Below, in pieces: positions 32,982 through 40,388 of a stretch of 64,000 nucleotides of DNA. Under the pieces are notes generated by a model that saw only the letters and a program-made list of their open reading frames with translations, was not told the origin of the DNA and ran no database searches. Location: NCBI RefSeq assembly GCF_030269605.1, contig NZ_BSTQ01000017.1, forward strand, positions 62,001 to 126,000, given 5' to 3'. Position numbers and translations under genes: made by a program. This DNA comes from Lentzea sp. NBRC 105346 (lineage in GTDB: Bacteria > Actinomycetota > Actinomycetes > Mycobacteriales > Pseudonocardiaceae). Numbering within the stretch: position 1 is the stretch's first letter; each line of letters starts with the position of its first letter.

Positions 32982-34973
32982 GTGACAGACTTCGCCTCGC
33001 TCGACAGCTTCAACGCCACATCCCGGATCGCCTCGCTCGCCGTGTCCCCCGACGGGGACCGGCTGGTGACGGTGGTGTCGGAGATCGCGCCGGACGGCAA
33101 GACGTGGCAGGGCGCGTTGTGGGAGGTCGATCCCCGCGGGGAACGTCCGGCCCGCAGGCTCACCCGGTCGTCCAAGAGCGACTCCAACCCCGTGTTCACG
33201 CCGGACGGATCTCTGCTGTTCCTGTCCAAGCGGCCCGATCCGGCCGCCAAACCGGGCGACACGAACGACAAGACCGCCCTCTGGCAGCTGCCGGTGTCCG
33301 GCGAGGCCAGTGAGGTGTTCCGGCCCGGCGGCGGGGTCAACCAGGTGCTCGTCGCCCGCGAGGCGGGCACGGTGCTCCTGTCGGCGTCCGCGCACCGGTT
33401 CGTGGGCTTCGGGGAGGCCGACGACGCGAAGCGCAAGGCCCGGGAGGACGCGGGGGTCACGGCGATCCTGCACGAGTCCTACCCGGTTCGGTACTGGGAC
33501 GCCGACCTCGGCCCCGCGTATCCGCGGCTGCTGACCGCGCCGTCCGTGCCGTTCGACTCCCCCGCCGAGCTCACGCCCGACGCCGACGGCCGGATCGACG
33601 AGCACCTCGCGATCAGCCCGGACGGCCGCTGGGTCGTCTACGGGCACGAGATCGACGTGAGCGCCTCGTACGGCCGCCGCACGGTGCTGCGCGTCGCCGC
33701 CACCGACGGCAGCGACGACCGGGTGCTCGCCGATATCGACGGTCACTCCTTCTACCAGTCGGCGTTCACCCCGGACTCCGCCGCGGTGATCACGGTGCAG
33801 GCGCGGGAGTCGACCTACGACTCGCCGACGCGGCACTGGCTCGTCCGGATCGACGTGGCGACCGGCGAGATCACCCCCCTCGCGCCCGACTTCGCGGAGG
33901 AGCCGGAGCACCCGGTCGTCAGCCCGGACGGTCGCTCGGTCTTCTTCGTCAGCAGTCACCTCGGGCACCAGCCGGTGTGGCGGCTCGACCTCGCGTCGGG
34001 CGAGATCACCAAGCTCACCGTCTCCGGCTCCTATACCGAGGTCCGCGTCGCGCCGGACGGCTCGGCTCTCTTCGCGCTGCGCAGCTCGGTGGACCACCCG
34101 CCCCAGCCGGTACGCATGGACCCGTCCACCTCGGACCAGGACCCGGTGCGGCTGCAGGCGCCCGGCGCCGTCGACTCGCTGCCGGGCACCCTGAGCGAGA
34201 TCTCCGTGACCGTCGAGGACGGCCGGACCGTCCGTGCCTGGCTCGCCCTGCCCGACTCCGACGGGCCCGCGCCGCTCCTGCTCTGGGTGCACGGCGGCCC
34301 CGTGATGAGCTGGAACGGGTGGAGCTGGCGCTGGAACCCGTGGCTGATGGTCGCGCGCGGCTACGCCGTGCTCCTGCCCGACCCGGCGTTGTCCACCGGC
34401 TACGGCCCGGACTTCATCAAGGCCGGCTGGGGCCGCTGGGGCGGCGCCCCCTACACCGACCTGATGGCCATCACGGACGCGGCCGTGGAGCACCCTGCGA
34501 TCGACTCGTCGCGGACCGCGGCGATGGGAGGCTCCTTCGGCGGGTACATGGCGAACTGGATCGCCACCCAGACCAGCCGGTTCAAGGCCATCGTCACGCA
34601 CGCCTCGCTGTGGAACCTCGACGCCTTCACCGGCACCACGGACTCGTCCTTCTACTGGATCCGCGAGATGGGTGACCCGCTCACCCAGCCCGAGCAGATC
34701 CGGGCCAACTCGCCGCACCTGCGCGTCGCCGACATCAAGACGCCGATGCTCGTCATCCACGGCGACAAGGACTACCGGGTGCCGATCGGGGAGGGACAGC
34801 GGCTCTACTTCGACCTCGTCCGCCACGGGGTCACGGCCAAGTACCTGTACTTCCCCAACGAGAACCACTGGATCCTCACGCCCGGCAACGCCCGGATCTG
34901 GTACGAGACGATCTTCGCGTTTCTCGCGGAGCACGTGCTCGAGCAGGGGTGGGAGCGCCCGGAGCTGCTCTGA
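32982..34973 (+). CDS. S9 prolyl-oligopeptidase-family serine peptidase
   Basis: A 663-residue cytoplasmic peptidase. The N-terminal 400 residues are a WD/propeller-type region (repeats such as VSPDGRSVFFVSSHLG and VAPDGSALFALRSS). The C-terminal alpha/beta-hydrolase domain has Ser in GGSFGGYMANW, Asp in HGDKDYRVP and His in NENHWI. It resembles dipeptidyl aminopeptidase/acylaminoacyl peptidases. No signal peptide. GTG start directly after the galE stop; the link to galactose metabolism is probably only transcriptional. Confidence 0.9.
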   Translation: MTDFASLDSFNATSRIASLAVSPDGDRLVTVVSEIAPDGKTWQGALWEVDPRGERPARRLTRSSKSDSNPVFTPDGSLLFLSKRPDPAAKPGDTNDKTALWQLPVSGEASEVFRPGGGVNQVLVAREAGTVLLSASAHRFVGFGEADDAKRKAREDAGVTAILHESYPVRYWDADLGPAYPRLLTAPSVPFDSPAELTPDADGRIDEHLAISPDGRWVVYGHEIDVSASYGRRTVLRVAATDGSDDRVLADIDGHSFYQSAFTPDSAAVITVQARESTYDSPTRHWLVRIDVATGEITPLAPDFAEEPEHPVVSPDGRSVFFVSSHLGHQPVWRLDLASGEITKLTVSGSYTEVRVAPDGSALFALRSSVDHPPQPVRMDPSTSDQDPVRLQAPGAVDSLPGTLSEISVTVEDGRTVRAWLALPDSDGPAPLLLWVHGGPVMSWNGWSWRWNPWLMVARGYAVLLPDPALSTGYGPDFIKAGWGRWGGAPYTDLMAITDAAVEHPAIDSSRTAAMGGSFGGYMANWIATQTSRFKAIVTHASLWNLDAFTGTTDSSFYWIREMGDPLTQPEQIRANSPHLRVADIKTPMLVIHGDKDYRVPIGEGQRLYFDLVRHGVTAKYLYFPNENHWILTPGNARIWYETIFAFLAEHVLEQGWERPELL

Positions 34974-34975
34974 CC

Positions 34976-35989
34976 TCATTCCTCGTCGCCCGACCGCAAC
35001 AACCAGGCCGCCTCATCCGCGGCACCCAGCACGAGGTCGCGGATGCGGGCGGGCGCGAGGCCGCAGTCGAACGCCGAGCGGAGCAGCCCGGCCAGGCGGT
35101 GTCCCGGACAGGCGGCCTCGGCGGCTTCGATCGCCACGGACGCCAGGCCGCCGTCACCGCGCAGGTAGGCGTTGACGGCGAGCAGGGTGGCCGGTTCGGC
35201 TCGCTCGGGCGCGGGACAGCCGCGGGTGAGCTCCAGCCACAACCGTTCGGCCGCCTGTGACTTGTCTCCGATCGCATATGTCATGCACGCGTCGCGCACG
35301 CGGTGATCCGACAGCGCCATCGCGAGCGCGACCACCTCGTCATCGGACAACGGCGTGTCGCGGCCGATGGTGTCCCGCACCAGGCGAATGCCGGCTGCCG
35401 TCTCCTTCTGGTGCTCGTCAACGGCCTTGTCCAGCAACTCGGACCTGCGGGTCAGCACGTCGTCTCCCACCGGTTCCACCAGCGCGACGACGTCGGACCG
35501 GTCAGCGAACGTGACGTTGCCCGCGGCCGCGCTCGCCGCCGCGAGCGGGGACGTGTTCGGGTCCGGCATGGTTCCGCTGCACTCCGGATCGGCGTAGCAG
35601 ATCCATGGTTCGCCGGCCTGACACGACCGCACCCAGATCGCGTGCGCCAGCGGTACACCGACCGAGCACAACGCGCTGTGCATCAGGTCGATCAGCTTGG
35701 CGTGCGGCGGCTTTCCCGCGGGATCGGCTTTGCCGCCGCCGAACACCATCAGCAGCACGCTGGTCGGCTGCTGCGCGCGAATCGGCATCAGCAGTTGTTC
35801 CGCCAGACCGCGGCGATGTCGGGCCAGTGGTATGTCCACACGCAAGGTGAACGTGAGGCTGCTCTGCTGCATGGCCATGACCACCAGCGAGTCGCGGGGG
35901 TGGAAGCCGAGCACGTGCGGGACGGAGGCGATGAGGTCCTCGGGGCCTTCCACGTGGACCTCGACCGGGGGCAGGAGTGGGGTCGTCAT
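34976..35989 (-). CDS. DUF4192 family protein
   Basis: A 337-residue cytoplasmic protein of the actinobacterial DUF4192 family. The opening is typical: VEGPEDLIASVPHVLGFHP followed by RDSLVVMAMQ and LRVDIPLA. The C-terminal half is helical with RLWLELTRGCPAPERAEPA and AYLRGDGGLASVAIEAA. ATG 35989 is selected because upstream frame extension has no codon bias; no ribosome site is seen. Function is unknown in the family. Its stop lies two bases from that of the convergent S9 peptidase gene. Confidence 0.85.
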   Translation of the reverse strand: MTTPLLPPVEVHVEGPEDLIASVPHVLGFHPRDSLVVMAMQQSSLTFTLRVDIPLARHRRGLAEQLLMPIRAQQPTSVLLMVFGGGKADPAGKPPHAKLIDLMHSALCSVGVPLAHAIWVRSCQAGEPWICYADPECSGTMPDPNTSPLAAASAAAGNVTFADRSDVVALVEPVGDDVLTRRSELLDKAVDEHQKETAAGIRLVRDTIGRDTPLSDDEVVALAMALSDHRVRDACMTYAIGDKSQAAERLWLELTRGCPAPERAEPATLLAVNAYLRGDGGLASVAIEAAEAACPGHRLAGLLRSAFDCGLAPARIRDLVLGAADEAAWLLRSGDEE

Positions 35990-36135
35990 GGCGACCACTT
36001 TGCTCTGCGGGATGGCGCGGAGATGGGCTTTGTTCGCGGGCTGTGGACAACTCGGCGGGTGTGGACAAGTCGAGATCTTGGAGCCGCTTGCGGGCCGGGA
36101 TTGTCGGTGGGGTGTGGGAGAATTGCAGCAAGGGA

Positions 36136-36152
36136 TCCCCCTTCGCGGGGGA
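36136..36152. other. Short GC hairpin in intergenic region
   Basis: TCCCCC (36136-36141) pairs with GGGGGA (36147-36152) around TTCGC, with outer GGG/CCC able to extend it across a bulge. It lies between the DUF4192 start and the terminator at 36192-36227 and may be a second terminator or a leader element. The rest of 35990-36241 holds two TGTGGACAA repeats and no gene. Confidence 0.4.
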
Positions 36153-36191
36153 CCCCAGCGAGAGCTTGGCAGGACTCCACCGAGGAAGCAC

Positions 36192-36227
36192 AAAAGAGGC
36201 GCGGCCACCGAAGTGACCGCGCCCCTC
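36192..36227 (-). terminator. Rho-independent terminator of the X-Pro peptidase gene
   Basis: On the reverse strand a 13-bp stem (36196-36208 with 36213-36227, small bulges) closes on a four-base TTCG-type loop and is followed by TTTT (complement of 36192-36195). It lies 15 bases after the stop at 36242. This is the most canonical terminator in the window. Confidence 0.85.
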
Positions 36228-36241
36228 ACCAGATCAACAGA

Positions 36242-38047
36242 TCAGCTGACGGCGTGGAACAGAGCGCCCCAGCCGCCGACCACGGGCAGCTTGATCGTCG
36301 TCCGCGACAGGTCCAGCGCCAGACCGGCACCGGGCTTGGGCCGCAGCGTGTAGTCGTAGTCGCTGGAGATCAGCACGAACTCGAGCTTGTGCCCCGCCTT
36401 GAGCACGTAGTCGTCGGGCACGATCGGCACCTCGACGTCATAGAACTGCCCAGGCGTGATCGGCTTCGTCTTCGCCGGGTCCACCCGGTTCTGCGGGTCG
36501 GTCCACCCACGGGTGATCACGGAGGACTTGCCGTCGGGCGCCCGGTCCACCAGCAGCGTCGTCACGTTCGCCGCGGGCCGGTCGAACGCGATCCGCAGCG
36601 CCGCCGTCGACTTGCCGGAGATACGGACGTCCTTCTTCACCGCCGGCGACGAGTACGACAACCGGTTCGGCGACGACGGCAGGTCGACGAGCGACTCCGC
36701 GGTCTTCGTCGCGTCGTCGGTCAGCTTCTCCACCGCACGCCCCTGGGACCACAGGCCGATACCGCCCTTGGTGGAACCACCGGGCGTCAGCTTCAGCCGC
36801 ACCTCGGAGGTACCGGGCGCGGGCCACTCGGCCTCGTCGACCCACGACTTGTCCTCACGCTGGATCGTCGCGCGAGGCTCCTTCTCCACACCGTTGTCCT
36901 GACCCCACAGGTAGTGGGTGAACCAGCGGTTCAACGTGCGCCGCCACTCGGGCGACCGCAGCGTATCCGGGTCGGTGTGCGCCGACTGGTGCAGCCAGAT
37001 CTTGTGCTGCACGCCGTACTTCTTCAACGCCGAGTACCACTGCTCGGCGTGCGTCATCTTGACGTTCCAGTCGTTCAGGCCGTGCGCCTCGAGCACGCCG
37101 GCCCGGACATTGCGCGCGTCCTTGACGTAGTTGCGCTCGTCCCAGAACTTGCTGTAGTCGCCGGTGATCCGGTCCTGGTCACGCGCAACCTCGGCGATGA
37201 CCGGCTTGCAGATCTCCCGGTCGGCCCGCGTGTAGACGTACTCGGCGAGCACGTCCTCGTCCTCGCCCTGGAACGTGCCGGGCGCGACGACCGCGCCGTC
37301 CGCGCGGTAGTAGTCGTACCAGCTGGAGATCGCCGCGATCGGCACGATCGCCTCCAGCCCGCGGACACCGGTCGACGCGACGGCGTTGGGCAGGGTGCCG
37401 TTGTACGACACGCCCATCATGCCGGTCTTGCCGGTCGACCACGCCGCCGTCACCGCGGCGCCCGCCGCGTCACGCGCGGTGGTCCGGCCGTTGAGCCAGT
37501 CGACGACCGACTTGGCGCCGATGGTCTCGTTGCGCCCACCCGACGTCGGACAGCCCGTGGACTTGCCCGTACCGAGCGACTCGGCGTAGACGACCGCGTA
37601 GCCACGCGAGATGAAGTAGTCCTGGTAACGCGTCGAGATGATCGGCTGCGGGCCGACGGCCGCCTTCAGCCGCTCGTCCTCGGTCGCCTTGCGCACCGCG
37701 CCGGTCCGCTTGTCCGGCACGTACAGCTCGACGTCGACGTTGTGGTTCGCCACGTCGTTGCCGCCCGAGAAGTACGGGCTGACCATGTAGACGACGGGGA
37801 CCTTGAGCCCGCGCTGCGTCGCACCGGGCCGCACGACCTCGGTGTACACCTCGTCGTCCTTGCCGTCACGGTCGCTGTCGACCGGGGCACGGACCCACAG
37901 GCTCTCCTTCACCACGTCCTTCGGGTCGAAGACGGGTTGCGCCTCGCCGTCCTTGAACACCGGGCCGTCCTGCGCGAACGCCACCGCAGGGCAGAACGGC
38001 AGTGCCAGCACGGCCGCGAGCGTCGCGACTCTTCGTGCACCCCTCAC
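36242..38047 (-). CDS. Secreted Xaa-Pro dipeptidyl-peptidase/CocE-type hydrolase
   Basis: A 601-residue exported serine hydrolase of the S15/CocE class. A signal peptide (RRVATLAAVLALPFCPAVAF, cleavage near AQDGP) is followed by the alpha/beta-hydrolase with the nucleophile motif GVSYNGTLPN, an Asp in HGLNDWNV and a His in LHQSAHTDP, and a C-terminal jelly-roll (from about VRLKLTPGGS). It likely releases X-Pro dipeptides outside the cell. GTG 38047 is chosen for signal-peptide length and GGGGG upstream. A strong terminator follows. Confidence 0.9.
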   Translation of the reverse strand: MRGARRVATLAAVLALPFCPAVAFAQDGPVFKDGEAQPVFDPKDVVKESLWVRAPVDSDRDGKDDEVYTEVVRPGATQRGLKVPVVYMVSPYFSGGNDVANHNVDVELYVPDKRTGAVRKATEDERLKAAVGPQPIISTRYQDYFISRGYAVVYAESLGTGKSTGCPTSGGRNETIGAKSVVDWLNGRTTARDAAGAAVTAAWSTGKTGMMGVSYNGTLPNAVASTGVRGLEAIVPIAAISSWYDYYRADGAVVAPGTFQGEDEDVLAEYVYTRADREICKPVIAEVARDQDRITGDYSKFWDERNYVKDARNVRAGVLEAHGLNDWNVKMTHAEQWYSALKKYGVQHKIWLHQSAHTDPDTLRSPEWRRTLNRWFTHYLWGQDNGVEKEPRATIQREDKSWVDEAEWPAPGTSEVRLKLTPGGSTKGGIGLWSQGRAVEKLTDDATKTAESLVDLPSSPNRLSYSSPAVKKDVRISGKSTAALRIAFDRPAANVTTLLVDRAPDGKSSVITRGWTDPQNRVDPAKTKPITPGQFYDVEVPIVPDDYVLKAGHKLEFVLISSDYDYTLRPKPGAGLALDLSRTTIKLPVVGGWGALFHAVS

Positions 38048-38192
38048 GAGGGACCCCCAAAATGGGCAGTTGAACAGGGATGGACCGCACTTTTCCCTTC
38101 GTCCACAAGACATGTCAAGCCATGCCCAAGTCCTATTTGGACAATGATGGAAAACACCCGACGAACGACCCCTTGACCTGAGACCATCAGGC

Positions 38193-39191
38193 GTGCTCAT
38201 CTCCGACTTCATCGCCGCGTTGCCGAAAGCCGAACTTCACGTCCACCTGGTCGGCGCGGCAAGCCTCGACACCGTTCTCAGGCTGGCGCGAAACCACCCC
38301 GGCGGCCCGGTCCCGACCGATGTGAACGAATTGCGGAAGTTCTACGAGTTCACCGACTTCCGCCATTTCATCGACGTCTACGCCAGGGTCAACGATCTCG
38401 TGACAACCGGCGCGGACGTCACCACACTCGTCGAGGGACTCGCCCGGGACGCCGCGCGGAGCAACGTCCGCTACGCCGAGGTGACGGTCAGCGCGACCAG
38501 CCACCTGCGGGCCGGTATCGATCCCGAGCAACTCACCGAGGCGCTCGAACGTGGCCGCACGACGGCAGCGGGCCTGGGCGTCGAACTGGCGTGGATCTTC
38601 GACATCCCCGGCGTGTGGGACCGCGACTTCGGCCTGACCAGCGCCGACTACGCGATCAAGTACCGACCGGCCGGCTCGGTCGGCTTCGGCCTCGGCGGCT
38701 TCGAGGCGGACGCGCCGCGCGCGAAGTTCCGCGAGGCGTTCGAACGCGCCCGCGACGCCGGCTACCGCTGCGTCCCGCACGCGGGCGAGACCACCCCGGC
38801 GAGCGAGATCTGGGCGGCGTTGCGCGACCTGCGCGCGGAACGGATCGGCCACGGCGTCAGCGCGGTCACCGACCCCACGCTGTTGAAGCACCTCGCGGAC
38901 AACGGGATTCCACTGGAAGTGTGCCCGACGTCCAACCTCCGCACGGGCGTAACGAAATCCATCGCCGAGCACCACTTGCCCCGTCTGCTCGACGCGGGCG
39001 TGCCGGTGAGCATCAACACCGACGACCCCGGCATGTTCCACACGGACCTCAACCGCGAGTACCTGCTGTGCCACGAGACATTCGGGCTGAGCCGCGAGGA
39101 GTTGAAGGATCTGGCGAAGGCCGCGGTGCACGCGTCTTTCGCGTGCGCCGAAACCAAGAGCGCGATCCTGGCGGAGATTGCTACGTTGTAG
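38193..39191 (+). CDS. Adenosine-deaminase-family protein, copy 1
   Basis: A 332-residue amidohydrolase-fold deaminase. Zinc ligands and catalytic residues are present: PKAELHVHL (two His), HAGE (His/Glu), RIGHG (His) and INTDDPGMFHTDL (Asp pair). The residue after the first metal motif is Val (HVHLVGAAS) where adenosine deaminases usually carry Asp that holds the ribose 5'-OH, so the substrate may differ. GTG start without a visible ribosome site. A close paralogue follows after 116 bases. Confidence 0.88.
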   Translation: MLISDFIAALPKAELHVHLVGAASLDTVLRLARNHPGGPVPTDVNELRKFYEFTDFRHFIDVYARVNDLVTTGADVTTLVEGLARDAARSNVRYAEVTVSATSHLRAGIDPEQLTEALERGRTTAAGLGVELAWIFDIPGVWDRDFGLTSADYAIKYRPAGSVGFGLGGFEADAPRAKFREAFERARDAGYRCVPHAGETTPASEIWAALRDLRAERIGHGVSAVTDPTLLKHLADNGIPLEVCPTSNLRTGVTKSIAEHHLPRLLDAGVPVSINTDDPGMFHTDLNREYLLCHETFGLSREELKDLAKAAVHASFACAETKSAILAEIATL

Positions 39192-39199
39192 GCATGGAC

Positions 39200-39289
39200 C
39201 TCATGGTGCCCCTGCCCCTCTATGGGGAGGACCATGAGCGCGGCGATCTCGCTTGGTGAGACCTGGACACCACCTCTGTCCACGTCTCA
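39200..39289 (+). promoter_or_regulatory. Two stem-loops between the deaminase paralogues
   Basis: First stem: CTCATGG (39200-39206) with CCATGAG (39232-39238), enclosing CCCC/GGGG at 39215-39227. Second stem: TGAGAC (39257-39262) with GTCTCA (39284-39289), continued after a 2x2 internal loop by GGACA/TGTCC. The second ends 18 bases before ATG 39308. They may end the first gene's transcript and shape the leader of the second; no known riboswitch consensus is recognised. Confidence 0.45.
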
Positions 39290-39307
39290 TCCAACGAAGG
39301 ATTCGTC

Positions 39308-40321
39308 ATGCACAAGTTCATCTTCGGGCTGCCCAAGGCGGAGTTGAACGTCCACTTGGTGGGAGCCGCGAGCGCCGACACCGTCCTCACCCTGACTCGC
39401 AGGCACCCGTCGGCCGGTGTCCCCACCGACGAGACCGAACTGCGGAAGTTCTACGAGTTCACCGATTTCGATCACTTCGTGGACGTGTACGTGAAGGTCA
39501 ACAGCCTGGTGCAGACCGGCGAGGACGTGTCGTCGCTGGTCGACGGTCTCGCTGAGGACCTCGCGTTCAACAACGTCCGCTACGCCGAGGTCACGGTGTC
39601 CGCAGTCAGCCACATCGACGCGGGCGTCGCACCCGACGAGCTCAAGGAGGCCTTGCAGACCAGCCGCCGGAAAGCGCTCGCCGTCCACGGCGTGCACCTG
39701 GCGTGGATCTTCGACATCCCCGGCCTGCGGACGCCCGGCGAGGAACAGGCGACGCTGGACTTCGCGTTGCGCCAACGTCCTGAGGGAACCGTCGCGTTCG
39801 GACTCGCGGGCCAGGAGGCGGGCCGCGACCGCGAAAGCTACCGGTGGGCGTTCGACATCGCCCGCGACGCGGGCCTGCACTGCGTCCCGCACGCGGGTGA
39901 GATGACCGGCCCGGCCACGATCTGGGCGGCGCTGCGGGCGTTGCGCGCGGAACGAATCGGGCATGGCATCAGTGCGATCGCCGACCCGCCGTTGCTGAAA
40001 CACCTGGCGGACAACGCGATCCCGCTCGAGGTCTGCCCGACGTCCAACCTGCGCACCAACGTCGTACGCACGCCGCGGGAGCACCCGCTGCCCGCACTAC
40101 TGGACGCCGGGATCGTCGTCACGCTCAACACCGACGACCCCGGCATGTTCCACACGGACCTGAACAGCGAATACCTGTTCTGCCATCAGGAGTTCGGACT
40201 CGGCAGGTCCGAGCTCGCCGACCTCGCGCGCAACAGCGTGACGGCCTCGTTCGCGCCGGACGCCCTCAAAACCCAGCTGCTGACCGAGATCTCAGCTCAC
40301 ACCAAGCAGGGGTCCCCCTGA
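39308..40321 (+). CDS. Adenosine-deaminase-family protein, copy 2
   Basis: A 337-residue paralogue of the upstream gene; the two share long blocks such as ELRKFYEFTDF, LAWIFDIPG, IPLEVCPTSNLRT and NTDDPGMFHTDL. Metal and catalytic residues (PKAELNVHL, HAGE, RIGHG, Asp pair) are kept, but the first motif reads ELNVHL, so one of the two usual zinc-ligand His is Asn here, and the usual substrate Asp is Val (HLVGAAS). ATG 39308 has AAGGA upstream. Loss of a metal ligand suggests altered or lost catalysis in this copy; worth checking against reads. Confidence 0.88.
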   Translation: MHKFIFGLPKAELNVHLVGAASADTVLTLTRRHPSAGVPTDETELRKFYEFTDFDHFVDVYVKVNSLVQTGEDVSSLVDGLAEDLAFNNVRYAEVTVSAVSHIDAGVAPDELKEALQTSRRKALAVHGVHLAWIFDIPGLRTPGEEQATLDFALRQRPEGTVAFGLAGQEAGRDRESYRWAFDIARDAGLHCVPHAGEMTGPATIWAALRALRAERIGHGISAIADPPLLKHLADNAIPLEVCPTSNLRTNVVRTPREHPLPALLDAGIVVTLNTDDPGMFHTDLNSEYLFCHQEFGLGRSELADLARNSVTASFAPDALKTQLLTEISAHTKQGSP

Positions 40322-40347
40322 CCGGAGCACCCCTTGCGCGTAGCCAA

Positions 40348-40380
40348 CCACGGGGCACCGACGGTTTCGGTGCCCCGTGG
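40348..40380. terminator. Perfect 14-bp hairpin between convergent genes
   Basis: Arms 40348-40361 and 40367-40380 are exact complements around loop CGGTT. It sits between the stops of the second deaminase (40321) and the helicase (40389) and can serve both. No T-run. Confidence 0.8.
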
Positions 40381-40388
40381 GGCGGTGT

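Noticed and set aside
30828-34979. A 1383-codon open frame on the reverse strand across galK, galE and the S9 peptidase
   Set aside because: It is the antisense shadow of three genes with clear family motifs; its translation is Arg/Gly/Val-rich with no domains.
35303-38176. A 957-codon rightward frame over the DUF4192 and X-Pro peptidase genes
   Set aside because: Antisense to two convincing genes; composition is typical of high-GC shadow frames.
39192-39307. Purine riboswitch upstream of the second deaminase
   Set aside because: Hairpins are present, but the three-way junction and conserved junction bases of purine riboswitches are not.
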